DNA of 64,000 bases from Thiobacillus denitrificans (GCF_001530125.1 NZ_LDUG01000025.1:135888-199887), one strand, 5' to 3'; shown: positions 47,503 through 56,967, counted from the first letter of the stretch. Notes: generated by a model not told the origin, from the letters alone. Numbers and translations: made by a program.

Positions 47503-49710
47503 GTGTCAGACAATCCCATTCAACTCTCTCCACAGTGCAGTGCGATCAGCAGCTTTCCGGTTCGCCAGCGTCTTCTGGTGGTGGATGATGAGGTGCTGAT
47601 TCTGGAAGGCCTGACGCGCCTGCTTGCCACCCGCGATTACGAAGTGGTGACCGCCAACGGCGGCTGCGAGGCCCTGATCGCCATCGGCAAGCAGCAGTTC
47701 GATGCCATCTTGCTGGATTTGGGAATGCCCGACCTCAACGGCAACGAGGTGCTGCGCTTCGTGACCGAACGTGGCGTCGACACCCCGGTGATCGTGGTGT
47801 CCGGCGACAGCACCATCGATGCGGCGATCCGCGCGTTGCGCGGCGGCGCAGCCGATTTTGTACGCAAACCGTATGAACCCGAAGAACTGCTGCGCCGCAT
47901 CGAGAACACGCTGACGCGACGGCGGCTTGAGAAGGAAAACAACCACATCCTGCAGCGCCTGCAGCAGTCGGAAAAGTGGCATCGTTTCCTGGTCAACAGT
48001 TCGCCCGATTTCATCTACACCCTGGACTGCGAAGGCCGCTTCACCTTCGTCAACGACCGCGTCGAAAGCCTGCTCGGTTACAGCAGCAAAGAGCTGCTGG
48101 GCCAGCATTACAGCCTGGTGATCCACGAAGACGACATCGCGCGCGCCGAGCATATCTTCAACGAACGCCGCGCCGGCGACCGCAGTGCGCGCAACATCGA
48201 AATCCATCTCAAGTGCAACCCCGGGATGCGGCGCCCGCGCCTGATGAACGGCCGCTGCAAGTCGGTCGAACTCACCGCCACCGGCATGTACGACGAGGAA
48301 GCCAGCCCGTTTGAGCAGCGCTTCATCGGCAGCTACGGCGTCGCCAAGGACATCACCGAGCGCAAGCAGGCCGAGGAGACCGTGCACTACCAGGCCTACC
48401 ACGATCTGCTCACCGGGCTGCCCAACCGCGCGCTGTTCCGCGACCACCTCGGCCTCATGCTGGCGCAGGCCCGCCGCACCCAGCAGCCGCTGGCGGTGCT
48501 GAGCCTCGACCTCGATCACTTCAAGGTCATCAACGACTCGCTCGGCCACGCCATCGGCGACGAGTTGCTGCTCGCCGTCGGGGCGCGGCTGCGCCAGTGC
48601 CTGCGCGAAGGCGACACCCTGGCGCGCCTGGGTGGCGACGAATTCGCGGTGCTGCTGCCCACCCTGGTGTCGCGCAGCGACGTCGAGCACATCTGCCGCA
48701 AGATCATTCAGGTGCTGTCCAAGCCGGTGTACGTCAAGGGCCACGAAATCTACATCTCGGTCAGCATCGGCGCCTGCGTCGCGCCGGAAGACGGCGACAT
48801 GATCGACAGCCTCATTCGCCAGGCTGAAATCGCCATGTATCGGGCCAAGTCGCAGGGCCGCAGCCGTTTGCAGTTCTGGGAAGCCGGCATGCAGGCGCCC
48901 TATTCCGAACGCATGCAGATCGAGGTCGACCTGCGCCGGGCGCTGGCGCGCAATGAATTCGTGCTGTTCTATCAGCCGCAGGTCGACACCGTCACCGGCG
49001 AAGTGCGCGGGTTCGAAGCCCTGCTGCGCTGGTGGCATCCGCAGCGCGGCCTCCTCACCCCCGCCGATTTCATCCCGGTGGCCGAAGAGTGCGGCGTTAT
49101 CGTCCCCATCGGCGACTGGGTGCTGCGCCAGGCTGCCGAGCAAATGGCCGAATGGCGCCGCGCCGGGCTGCCGCCGGTGCGGCTGTCGGTCAACATTTCC
49201 GCCCGCCAGCTTGAAAGCGCCGACTTCGTCGACAGTGTCATGCGCGCCGTTCAGGTGTATTCGCTGGATGGCAACCTGCTGGAGCTGGAAATCACCGAAA
49301 CCCTCCTGATGCGGGATTTCGAGGCCAATGCCATCAAGCTCGGACGCCTCTCCGTTGCCGGCATCCGGCTCGCCATCGACGATTTCGGCACCGGTTACAG
49401 CTCATTCAAGTACCTGTCGCGCTTCCCCATTCACACCCTCAAGATCGACCAGTCCTTCGTGCAGGAGCTCGACCGCGAAGAGAACATGTCTATCGTCAAC
49501 GCCATGATCGCCATGGGGCGCGGCATGAATCTCAACGTCGTCGCCGAAGGCGTCGAAACCGAAGCCCAGCGCGCGCTGCTGCAGCAGATGCAGTGCCACG
49601 AGGTGCAGGGCTATTACTACAGCCCCCCGGTTTCCAGCCACGAAGCCACCGCCCTGCTGGGTCGGCATGCGCGCGGCTTCGAGCAGCATGACCAGCGGGT
49701 GGCGGGTTAG
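47503..49710 (+). CDS. Response regulator with PAS, GGDEF and EAL domains
   Basis: This 735-residue protein has a receiver (about residues 22-140; VVDDE, phospho-acceptor Asp72 in LLDLGMPDLNG, Lys in FVRKPYEPEE) and a PAS domain (about 160-295; SPDFIYTLDCEGRFTFVNDR). A GGDEF domain has the intact motif RLGGDEFAVLL at 377-381, and an EAL domain has intact Glu505-Ala-Leu with DDFGTGYSSFKYL. It could make or break c-di-GMP depending on phosphorylation. GTG 47503 is chosen because AAGGAGA lies 5 nt upstream. The stop lies 10 bp from the convergent glcB stop. Confidence 0.92.
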   Translation: MSDNPIQLSPQCSAISSFPVRQRLLVVDDEVLILEGLTRLLATRDYEVVTANGGCEALIAIGKQQFDAILLDLGMPDLNGNEVLRFVTERGVDTPVIVVSGDSTIDAAIRALRGGAADFVRKPYEPEELLRRIENTLTRRRLEKENNHILQRLQQSEKWHRFLVNSSPDFIYTLDCEGRFTFVNDRVESLLGYSSKELLGQHYSLVIHEDDIARAEHIFNERRAGDRSARNIEIHLKCNPGMRRPRLMNGRCKSVELTATGMYDEEASPFEQRFIGSYGVAKDITERKQAEETVHYQAYHDLLTGLPNRALFRDHLGLMLAQARRTQQPLAVLSLDLDHFKVINDSLGHAIGDELLLAVGARLRQCLREGDTLARLGGDEFAVLLPTLVSRSDVEHICRKIIQVLSKPVYVKGHEIYISVSIGACVAPEDGDMIDSLIRQAEIAMYRAKSQGRSRLQFWEAGMQAPYSERMQIEVDLRRALARNEFVLFYQPQVDTVTGEVRGFEALLRWWHPQRGLLTPADFIPVAEECGVIVPIGDWVLRQAAEQMAEWRRAGLPPVRLSVNISARQLESADFVDSVMRAVQVYSLDGNLLELEITETLLMRDFEANAIKLGRLSVAGIRLAIDDFGTGYSSFKYLSRFPIHTLKIDQSFVQELDREENMSIVNAMIAMGRGMNLNVVAEGVETEAQRALLQQMQCHEVQGYYYSPPVSSHEATALLGRHARGFEQHDQRVAG

Positions 49711-49720
49711 TCTGGAATGA

Positions 49721-51898
49721 TCAGTCGCCGCGCAGTGCGGCCTTGAACTGCCGCCGCCGCCGGTGCAGGGTCGGCTCGGTGTAGCCGTTCGGCGCGCGCC
49801 GCCCATGGAAAATCATGTCCTGCGCGGCCTGAAAGGCCAGGCTGATGTAGTGCGGCGCCATGTTGACGTATTGAGGGTCGCCGGCATTTTGCTGGTCCAC
49901 AAGGCGCGCCATGCGCCTGAGCGCTCCCATTACCTGAGTTTCGCTGATCACGCCGTGATGCAGCCAGTTGGCGATGTGCTGACTGGCGATGCGTAGCGTC
50001 GCCCGGTCTTCCATCAGGCCGACGTTGTCGAGGTCCGGCACCTTGGACGCCCCCATGCCCTGGTCGATCCAGCGCACGACATAGCCGAGCAGTCCCTGGA
50101 TGTTGTTGTCCAGTTCCTGCTGGATGTCCTCGGCTGACCAGGCTGGCTTCGTAACCACGGGGATGGCCAGCAGGTCGTCGAGCGCGGCCTGTGGCCGTTC
50201 GCGCAGGGCCTGCTGGCGGGCGAAGACGTCGACCCGGTGATAGTGGATGGCGTGCAGGGTGGCGGCGGTGGGCGACGGCACCCAGGCGCAGCTGGCGCCG
50301 GCCTCGGGGTGCGTTTGCTTGCTCGCCATCATCGCTGCCATGCGGTCGGGCATGGTCCACATGCCCTTGCCAATCTGCGCACGCCCCGCGAGGCCGCAGG
50401 TCAGCCCGATGTCGACGTTCCAGTTCTCGTAGGCTCTGAGCCAGGCGGCGGATTTCATCTCGCCCTTGCGCAGCACCGGGCCGGCCTCCATCGAGGTGTG
50501 GATCTCGTCGCCGGTGCGATCGAGGAAGCCGGTGTTGATGAAGATCAGCCGCTCGCGCGCCGCTCGGATGCATTCCTTGAGGTTGAGCGTGGTGCGGCGC
50601 TCCTCGTCCATGACGCCAAGCTTTAGCGTGTTCTTCGGCAGGTTCAGCACGTCTTCGATGCGCGCGAACAAATCCACGGTGAAAGCGACTTCATCCGGAC
50701 CGTGCTGCTTGGGTTTGACGATGTAGACGCTGCCTGCGCGGCTGTTGCGCAGGGGGCTGGTGCCCTTGAGGTCGTGCAGTGCGCAGGTGCTGACAATCAG
50801 GCCGTCGAGCAGACCTTCGAACACCTCGTTGCCCGCCTCGTCCAGCACCGCGTCGGTGGTCATCAGGTGGCCGACGGTGCGCACCAGCATCAGGCTGCGG
50901 CCGGGAATCTCGAAGTCGCGGCCCTCGGGCGAGCGGTAGCGGCGGTCCGGGTTGAGGCTGCGGGTGAGCGTCTTGCCGCCCTTGTCGAAGCTGCTGGCGA
51001 GCTCGCCCTTCATCAGGCCCAGCCAGTTGCGATAGACATTCACCTTGTCACCGGCATCCACCGCGGCCACCGAATCTTCGCAATCCATGATGGTGGTGAT
51101 CGCCGCTTCCAGAAAAATGTCGCGGATACCGGTGGGATGCAGTTCGTGGATGGGGTGATCGGTGTTGAAATGAATCTCGAAGTACAGGCCGTGGTGCGCC
51201 AGCAGCAGCGAACTGATTGCCCCGGATTTCTCCTGATATCCCTTGAATTGCCCGGGGTCGCGCAGTCCGGTATGTGCCCCGCTCGACAGCGTCACCGCGA
51301 GTTGACCCGCCTTGACCGTATAGGCGATGGCATCGATGTAGCTGCCCTCGCGCAAGGGCGTGGCCTCGTCGAGGAAGGCCTTGGCGTAGGTGATGACCTT
51401 GGAACCCCGCACCGGATTGAACGCGCCCTTCTGCTCGGCGCCGCCATCATAGGGAATAACGTCGGTGCCGTAGAGGGCGTCGAACAGGCTGCCCCAGCGC
51501 GCATTGGCGGCATTCAGCGCGTAGCGGGCGTTGTTCACCGGCACCACCAGCTGCGGGCCGGCGATGCGGGCGATTTCGGCGTCGACATTTTCGGTGCCGA
51601 TGACAAAATCTTCGCCCTCCGGCAGCAGGTAGCCGATGTCGACCAGGTGCTGCTTGTAGGCGGCGGCGTCGTGCGGCTGGCCCCGGCGCTCAAGGTGCCA
51701 GGCATCGATGCGCGCCTGCAGTTCGTCGCGGCGCGTCAGCAGGGCGCGGTTGCGCGGGGTCAGCTCGCGCAGCATGTCGGCGAAACCCTGCCACACATGG
51801 TCGCTGGATATGCCGGTGCCCGGCGCGATCTCGTCGCGCACCAGATCGAAAAGGGGTTTTGCAATCTGCAGGCCGGCTACCGTGATGCGTGCGCTCAT
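49721..51898 (-). CDS. glcB: Malate synthase G
   Basis: This 725-residue enzyme condenses glyoxylate with acetyl-CoA to malate. The family block [20 protein letters not shown], the catalytic-site regions [33 protein letters not shown] and [13 protein letters not shown], and the C-terminal domain ([41 protein letters not shown]) are all present. It is monomeric type G (about 720 residues). It is the last gene of the leftward dctP-glcB set. The upstream hprA stop is 260 bp away, and nearly all of that spacer is the MITE; without it the genes would be about 21 bp apart. Confidence 0.95.
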   Translation of the reverse strand: MSARITVAGLQIAKPLFDLVRDEIAPGTGISSDHVWQGFADMLRELTPRNRALLTRRDELQARIDAWHLERRGQPHDAAAYKQHLVDIGYLLPEGEDFVIGTENVDAEIARIAGPQLVVPVNNARYALNAANARWGSLFDALYGTDVIPYDGGAEQKGAFNPVRGSKVITYAKAFLDEATPLREGSYIDAIAYTVKAGQLAVTLSSGAHTGLRDPGQFKGYQEKSGAISSLLLAHHGLYFEIHFNTDHPIHELHPTGIRDIFLEAAITTIMDCEDSVAAVDAGDKVNVYRNWLGLMKGELASSFDKGGKTLTRSLNPDRRYRSPEGRDFEIPGRSLMLVRTVGHLMTTDAVLDEAGNEVFEGLLDGLIVSTCALHDLKGTSPLRNSRAGSVYIVKPKQHGPDEVAFTVDLFARIEDVLNLPKNTLKLGVMDEERRTTLNLKECIRAARERLIFINTGFLDRTGDEIHTSMEAGPVLRKGEMKSAAWLRAYENWNVDIGLTCGLAGRAQIGKGMWTMPDRMAAMMASKQTHPEAGASCAWVPSPTAATLHAIHYHRVDVFARQQALRERPQAALDDLLAIPVVTKPAWSAEDIQQELDNNIQGLLGYVVRWIDQGMGASKVPDLDNVGLMEDRATLRIASQHIANWLHHGVISETQVMGALRRMARLVDQQNAGDPQYVNMAPHYISLAFQAAQDMIFHGRRAPNGYTEPTLHRRRRQFKAALRGD

Positions 51899-51915
51899 TT
51901 CATGGCCTCGATCAT

Positions 51916-52149
51916 CCTAGAAACCGCAGTTGGACGCGCTCGATGGTGCGTCTGGGCGGGTGTATGCCGCGAAGCGAGGAGGCGGCAGGCCGGGGCCTGC
52001 AACGACGGGCGACCAAGGCAGGCGCACGACCAGGCGTGCCAGCGGGTGCGTAGCGGACTCACCCTGTAGGGGGGCGTGGTCGAAGGCAGAAAAACTAATA
52101 TCCATGCTGCATTCCTCAGGGTGATGAGCGGTCAACTGCGGTTTTTAGG
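51916..52149 (-). mobile_element. MITE-like element, copy 2, inserted between hprA and glcB
   Basis: This 234-bp element has terminal inverted repeats beginning CCTAGAAACCGCAGTTG (left) and CCTAAAAACCGCAGTTG (right, on the other strand). It is flanked by a perfect 5-bp direct repeat ATCAT (51911-51915 and 52150-52154), a convincing target-site duplication. It encodes no transposase and matches copy 1 at 8217-8449 at roughly 98 percent by eye. The parent IS cannot be named from the termini. Confidence 0.85.
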
Positions 52150-52158
52150 ATCATGCGT

Positions 52159-53109
52159 TCAGGTGACGACATTGCTGGGCCTGCCGGCAACGAAGGCCTC
52201 GATGTTGTCCACCAGCTGATCGGCAAGAAACTGCATGGCCTCGCGGCTGGACCAGGAGACATGGGGCGTGAGGATGAAATTGGGCAGGTCGAGATCGAGC
52301 AGCGGGTTGCCTGCATTCGGCGGCTCCACCGAGAGCACGTCGAACCCCGCGCCGGCGATGCGCTGCGACTTCAGTGCCTCGACAAGCGTCACTTCGTCCA
52401 CCAGATTGCCGCGCGCGGTGTTGATGAGAATCGCGGTGGATTTCATCAAGCCGAATTCGCGCGCCGCAATCATGTGGCGCGTCTCCGGCGTCAGCGGGGT
52501 ATGCAGCGAGATCACGTCCGCCTCGCACAACACGCCGTCGAAGGCCGTGTAGCCTTCGCGCGTTTCCGTCGCCTGTTTATGCTCGGCGATCAGCACGCGC
52601 ATACCAAAGGCCTCGGCAAGCTTTTGCATGCCATGGCCCAGCGAGCCATAGCCCACCAGCCCCAGCGTGCTGCCAAACAGATCGTTTACGGGTCGGGTAA
52701 ACAGACAGAACTGATCGGCCTGTTGCCACAATCCCGCACGCACATCCTGCTGCCAGCCCAGCAAATTGCGACGCAACGCCAGCATCATCATGAAGGCGTG
52801 TTCCGGCACCGCGTGCACGGCATAGTTGCGGATGTTGGAAACGATGATGCCGTTTGCCTTACAGTAGGCAAGATCGATGTTGTCGGTACCAGTGGCCGCC
52901 GCCGCGATCATTTTCACGTTCGGCGCTTGCGTCAGCATTTCACCCGGGAGTTTGACCTTGTTGCTGATGATCACGCTGGCGTCGTGAATGCGCTCCGCCA
53001 TCTCACTCGCCTGGGTCTGATCGTAATCGATCCACTCATGGACGAAGCTTGGTGTGCGCAGGCTGGCGATCAGGCTCTTGCGGTCGAGAAAAACGATTTT
53101 GTGTGTCAT
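52159..53109 (-). CDS. hprA: D-2-hydroxyacid dehydrogenase, hydroxypyruvate/glycerate type
   Basis: This 316-residue enzyme has the NAD Rossmann motif TLGLVGYGSLGHGMQKLAEA and the catalytic triad: Arg in LINTARGNLVDE, Glu in FDVLSVEPPNAGNPLL and His in LTPHVSWSSREAM. It likely interconverts hydroxypyruvate or glyoxylate with glycerate or glycolate. It lies between glxR2 and the MITE/glcB in the same orientation. ATG 53109 is used; a longer frame runs into the inverted repeat. Symbol assigned by family and context; other 2-hydroxyacids are possible substrates. Confidence 0.78.
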   Translation of the reverse strand: MTHKIVFLDRKSLIASLRTPSFVHEWIDYDQTQASEMAERIHDASVIISNKVKLPGEMLTQAPNVKMIAAAATGTDNIDLAYCKANGIIVSNIRNYAVHAVPEHAFMMMLALRRNLLGWQQDVRAGLWQQADQFCLFTRPVNDLFGSTLGLVGYGSLGHGMQKLAEAFGMRVLIAEHKQATETREGYTAFDGVLCEADVISLHTPLTPETRHMIAAREFGLMKSTAILINTARGNLVDEVTLVEALKSQRIAGAGFDVLSVEPPNAGNPLLDLDLPNFILTPHVSWSSREAMQFLADQLVDNIEAFVAGRPSNVVT

Positions 53110-53124
53110 AGGGGAAATCCATTT

Positions 53125-53216
53125 ATCCACGAATACCCGGAGGGCATAAAGAACACGAAGGGTCACGAATAAAACCCCATCACATTCCTTTCGTGTTTCT
53201 TCGTGCCCTTCGTGGA
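53125..53216. repeat. Inverted repeat of CACGAAG-type units
   Basis: Left arm about 53125-53170 (TCCACGAATACC, then GGGCATAAAGAACACGAAGG and GTCACGAA) and right arm about 53185-53216 (TTCCTTTCGTGTTTCTTCGTG, CCCTTCGTGGA; read as two stretches). The left arm is longer and more diverged. The class matches the GCGAAG-type hairpin at 15344-15548 in layout. It fills the spacer between glxR2 and hprA. Confidence 0.65.
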
Positions 53217-53227
53217 AAAAACGTTTT

Positions 53228-54106
53228 CTACCGCTCCATGCCGGACTCGCGCTCGACGATCCTCATCACCGCCGCCGAATCCAGTTCCGCACCGCCGGTG
53301 CCCATCAGCGCATTGAGATGCTGCATCACCAGCGCCGCACCCGGCAGCGACAGCCCGAGCTCCTTCGCGGTCTGCATCACGATGTTGATGTCCTTCTGGT
53401 GCAGCTTCGTCTTGAAGCCGGGCGTGTAGTCGTTGTCCAGCATGCGCTTGCCGTGCACTTCGAGGATGCGGCTGCCGGCAAAGCCGCCCATGAGCGCGTC
53501 GCGCACCTTGGCCGGATCGACGCCGTTCTTGCGGGCGAAGGTGAGCGCCTCGGCCACGGCCTCGATGGTCACTGCCACCACGATCTGGTTGCAGGCCTTG
53601 GCCACCTGGCCGGCGCCGTAGTCGCCCACGTGCACGGTGTTCTTGCCCATGGCCTCGAACACCGGCTTCACGCGCTCGAACACCTCGGGCTTGCCGCCCA
53701 CCATGATGGAGAGCGTGGCGTTGATCGCCCCCACCTCGCCGCCGGATACGGGCGCATCCAGCATGTCGATTCCGCGCGCGCGCAGCTGCGCGGCCATGTG
53801 GCGCGTGGCAGTGGGCGAGATGGTGCTCATGTCGACCACCACCGAGCCGGACTTGGCACCATGAATCACGCCGTTGTCGCCGAAGATGACCTCTTCGACG
53901 TCGGGCGTGTCGGACACCATGACGATAATGATGTCGGCCTGCGCTGCCGCTTCCGCGATCGACGCACATCCGGCGCAGCCAGCTTCCAAAGGCGGGGTCA
54001 TGGTTTCCGGCCGGCGGCCGTGCACGAATACCGTGTGCCCCGCCTTGTGCAGATTGACGGCCATGGGCTTGCCCATGATGCCCATACCGATGAATGCAAT
54101 GTTCAT
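53228..54106 (-). CDS. glxR: 2-hydroxy-3-oxopropionate reductase, copy 2
   Basis: This 292-residue paralogue of 42416-43294 has NAD(P) loop AFIGMGIMGKPMA, DAPVSGGEVGAINATLS, catalytic Lys170 and Asn173 in GAGQVAKACNQIV, and GGFAGSRILEVHGKRML. It is presumed to reduce tartronate semialdehyde to glycerate. It sits in an operon with TRAP genes upstream and hprA, glcB downstream, so it is the more convincing working copy in glyoxylate metabolism. Confidence 0.88.
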   Translation of the reverse strand: MNIAFIGMGIMGKPMAVNLHKAGHTVFVHGRRPETMTPPLEAGCAGCASIAEAAAQADIIIVMVSDTPDVEEVIFGDNGVIHGAKSGSVVVDMSTISPTATRHMAAQLRARGIDMLDAPVSGGEVGAINATLSIMVGGKPEVFERVKPVFEAMGKNTVHVGDYGAGQVAKACNQIVVAVTIEAVAEALTFARKNGVDPAKVRDALMGGFAGSRILEVHGKRMLDNDYTPGFKTKLHQKDINIVMQTAKELGLSLPGAALVMQHLNALMGTGGAELDSAAVMRIVERESGMER

Positions 54107-54167
54107 CGCTTCCCTCCGCTGAATGCAACTCAAAGCCGTCGCAGGACACCGCCTGCCCGGCGCCCGC

Positions 54168-56276
54168 TTACTTGTACATCACCGACGGCAGCCACAGGCC
54201 AATCTGCGGCCACATATAGAGCAGGAACATGGCCAGTACCTGGATCGCCATGAAGGGCATCATGCCGGCGAAGATCTGGTTCAGCGTCACATGGGGCGGC
54301 GACACGCCCTTCAGATAAAACGCGGCCATCGCCACCGGCGGCGAGAGGAAGGCGGTTTGCAGGTTCAGCGCCACCAGCAGGCCGAAGAACAGCGGGTCGA
54401 TGTTGAAGTGCGCCAGCAGCGGGATGAAGATCGGCATGAAGATGACGATGATCTCCGTCCACTCCAGCGGCCAGCCCAGGATGAAAATAATGGCCTGGGA
54501 CAGCAGCATGAACTGAAGCGGCGTGAGGTTCATCGACAGCACCCAGTGCTCGACCAGTCCCTGCCCACCCAGCAGGGCGAAGGCCGCCGAGAAAATGCTC
54601 GACCCCACGAACAGCCAGCACACCATGGCTGAAGTCTTGGCAGTGAGGAAGGCGGATTCCCTCACCGTCGGCAGCATTTGCACCTGGTGCACAGCGAGCA
54701 CGCACCACACCCCGATGGCTGCCATGGACAGCCAGCCCAGCCAGTCAGGCGGTGCGGTCGGGAGCATTCCAGCCTTGAACAGAAGGAACCACACGACGGA
54801 TGCGGCAAAGGCCAGCCACAGGGGCATCCACGTCGGCCGTAGCTTGCGCCGTTCTTCCCGGCTTTTGCGCAGCGCCAGGTACATCGCTGCCAGCACGAAG
54901 CCGCCGAAGGAGCCAATCGCCGCCGCTTCCGTCGGCGTGGCCAGACCGAACACGATGCTGCCGAGCACGGCCAGAATCATGACCACCAACGGGAAGAACG
55001 ACGTCAGCAGCATCTTGAAAATTTCCAGCCGCGCAAAGCTGAACAAGGCATATATCGACGCCAGGACCGCGATGCCGCCGGCCAGCACTTTCCAGTATGA
55101 AGAGGGGGTGGGCAGACGCTCCACGGCAGCGGGCGAAGGCGACACCTGAATCGACGGCGCCGTGGCTTGCGCAGTGGGAGCGGGCGCTTCCTGCAGGCTT
55201 TCGGCGACGGGTCCAGTCGGGGGTTCCTGCACGCCTTCGGCTTGAGGCTCGTTCAAACCGGGCGCTTCCATCGGGTCGCTGCTGACCATGCCCATCTCCT
55301 GCAAGCCGGAGATGTCGGTCACTTTGTCGGGCCGGGTGATGCTGTTCCAGGCGAGCCCCATGATGATGGCGAACACAATGGCCGGCAGCAGCGCGGTGAA
55401 GAGTTCGCGCGCGATGCGACCCTTGGTTGCGCCGGCACCGTCCCGAGTCAGCGCGGCGCGGAACAACGCAGGCAGCGCCCGGTCTCCGAAGCGGGAGGCG
55501 ATGCTGGCGGTGTGCGCGGGCAGTTTCACCTTGCGCTCGCTTTCCGGCAGCGGCGGCGCCCACTCCGGCTTCAACTTCGCCACGATCATCACATAACCCA
55601 CATAGAGCAACGCGAGCATGAGGCCAGGGAAGAAGGCGCCGGCATAGAGCTTCACCACCGATACGCCGGCGGTGGCGCCATAGACGATGAGCAACACCGA
55701 GGGCGGAATGAGAATGCCCAGGCAGCCGCCGGCGGTGATGACGCCGGCCGAGAGCTTGACGTTATAACCGGCGCGCAGCATGGCGGGCAACGCCAGCAGG
55801 CCCATCAGCGTGACCACCGCGCCGACGATGCCGGTGGCGGTGGCGAAGATGGCGCAGGTCACCAGGGTGGCCACGGCCAGCGAACCGGGGATGCGCGCCA
55901 GTGCGAGATGCAGGCTCTTGAACAGTTTCTCAATCAGGTTGGCGCGCTCGACCAGATAACCCATGAACACGAACAGCGGGATCGAAATCAGTACGTCGTT
56001 GGTCATCACGCCGTAGGTGCGTTGCACCATCAAGTCCAGCGTCTGCCGCACCGCAATGTCCGGATTGACGCTGCGGTAAGAGAGCCACCCGAAAACCATG
56101 CCCATGCCCATGAGCGTGAAGGCGGTGGGGAAGCCCAGCATGATCATCACCACCACCAGCGCCAGCATGAGCAGACCAAGGTGGCCGCTGGTGAGGTTTC
56201 CCCAGGGCATGAAAACGGCGATGGCGGCGAGCATGATCGCCATCAGCATGAAACCGAAGCGCAATTCCTTCTTCAT
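54168..56276 (-). CDS. dctM: TRAP transporter large permease with an internal expansion
   Basis: This 702-residue protein has the DctM opening (MKKELRFGFMLMAIMLAAIA; PTAFTLMGMGMVFGWLSYRS; VFMGYLVERANLIEKLFKSL) and the terminal segment (WPLEWTEIIVIFMPIFIPLL, PVAMAAFYLKGVSPPHVTL). Typical DctM is about 430 residues. The extra 250-odd residues form a cytoplasmic or loop segment rich in Pro, Ala, Glu and Gln (about residues 345-440) and additional helices (WLAFAASVVWFLLFKAGM). The start overlaps dctQ by 4 bp. Confidence 0.88.
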   Translation of the reverse strand: MKKELRFGFMLMAIMLAAIAVFMPWGNLTSGHLGLLMLALVVVMIMLGFPTAFTLMGMGMVFGWLSYRSVNPDIAVRQTLDLMVQRTYGVMTNDVLISIPLFVFMGYLVERANLIEKLFKSLHLALARIPGSLAVATLVTCAIFATATGIVGAVVTLMGLLALPAMLRAGYNVKLSAGVITAGGCLGILIPPSVLLIVYGATAGVSVVKLYAGAFFPGLMLALLYVGYVMIVAKLKPEWAPPLPESERKVKLPAHTASIASRFGDRALPALFRAALTRDGAGATKGRIARELFTALLPAIVFAIIMGLAWNSITRPDKVTDISGLQEMGMVSSDPMEAPGLNEPQAEGVQEPPTGPVAESLQEAPAPTAQATAPSIQVSPSPAAVERLPTPSSYWKVLAGGIAVLASIYALFSFARLEIFKMLLTSFFPLVVMILAVLGSIVFGLATPTEAAAIGSFGGFVLAAMYLALRKSREERRKLRPTWMPLWLAFAASVVWFLLFKAGMLPTAPPDWLGWLSMAAIGVWCVLAVHQVQMLPTVRESAFLTAKTSAMVCWLFVGSSIFSAAFALLGGQGLVEHWVLSMNLTPLQFMLLSQAIIFILGWPLEWTEIIVIFMPIFIPLLAHFNIDPLFFGLLVALNLQTAFLSPPVAMAAFYLKGVSPPHVTLNQIFAGMMPFMAIQVLAMFLLYMWPQIGLWLPSVMYK

Positions 56277-56893
56277 GGCTTCGCCTCCTGCCGTACGACA
56301 TACTGGTCGAGCTGGGCGATGTCTACGTCCTTCACGTGAACCATTTCCTTGAGCTTGTACACATCCACTTCTTCCACGTCCTCGACGCGGGAGGGCCACG
56401 CGCCGTCGCGCAGACAAACCACGCAGCGCAGAATTTCGACGATGCCCTGCATCAGCAGGAAGAATCCGGCTAGCGGTATGACGAATTTGAAGGGATACAA
56501 CGGCAATGGATCGGGGCTGAAGGTTTTTTCGTGTATCGCCAGCGATTCGTTGGCATAGGTCCAGCCGGCATAGGTCAACGCGAAAATGCCCGGCAGGAAG
56601 AACACGATGTACAGAATCAGGTCGATGGAGGCCTGGGTGCGCGGCTTGAAGAAACCGTAGAGCACATCGCCGCGCACATGGCCGCCATGCGCCAGGGTGT
56701 AGGCGCCGGCGAACATGAACAGGGTGCCGTAGAGCATGATCTGCACATCCTGCGCCCAGGGGTGGGGCGTGTTGAGCACATAGCGCGAGAACACTTCCCA
56801 GGAAATCAGAAACGTCAGCCCAACGATGGCCCAGGAAAAAAACCGGCCGACGAAAGTGCTCACCTTATCGACAAAGAGCAGCAATTTCTGCAT
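56273..56893 (-). CDS. dctQ: TRAP transporter small permease
   Basis: This 206-residue protein has four membrane helices: about residues 18-38 (FFSWAIVGLTFLISWEVFSR), 52-70, 93-113 (LILYIVFFLPGIFALTYAG) and 138-158 (FKFVIPLAGFFLLMQGIVEI), as in DctQ. A charged C-terminal tail with Val/Asp repeats (VEDVEEVDVYKLKEMVHVKD) is longer than usual. It pairs with DctM and is separated from dctP by a hairpin terminator. Confidence 0.88.
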   Translation of the reverse strand: MQKLLLFVDKVSTFVGRFFSWAIVGLTFLISWEVFSRYVLNTPHPWAQDVQIMLYGTLFMFAGAYTLAHGGHVRGDVLYGFFKPRTQASIDLILYIVFFLPGIFALTYAGWTYANESLAIHEKTFSPDPLPLYPFKFVIPLAGFFLLMQGIVEILRCVVCLRDGAWPSRVEDVEEVDVYKLKEMVHVKDVDIAQLDQYVVRQEAKP

Positions 56894-56919
56894 GACGAAC
56901 CCTTGCTAAGACACAAAAA

Positions 56920-56947
56920 TGGCCGTCCGGTTCGCACCGGACGGCCA
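56920..56947 (-). terminator. Intra-operon hairpin between dctP and dctQ
   Basis: TGGCCGTCCGG (56920-56930) and CCGGACGGCCA (56937-56947) form a perfect 11-bp stem with a 6-nt loop. On the minus strand TTTTT follows (complement of 56915-56919). It lies after the dctP stop and before dctQ. Partial termination or mRNA stabilisation would make more binding protein than permease, as commonly seen in such operons. Confidence 0.8.
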
Positions 56948-56967
56948 CGGACCAAGCCAGGTTGCGT

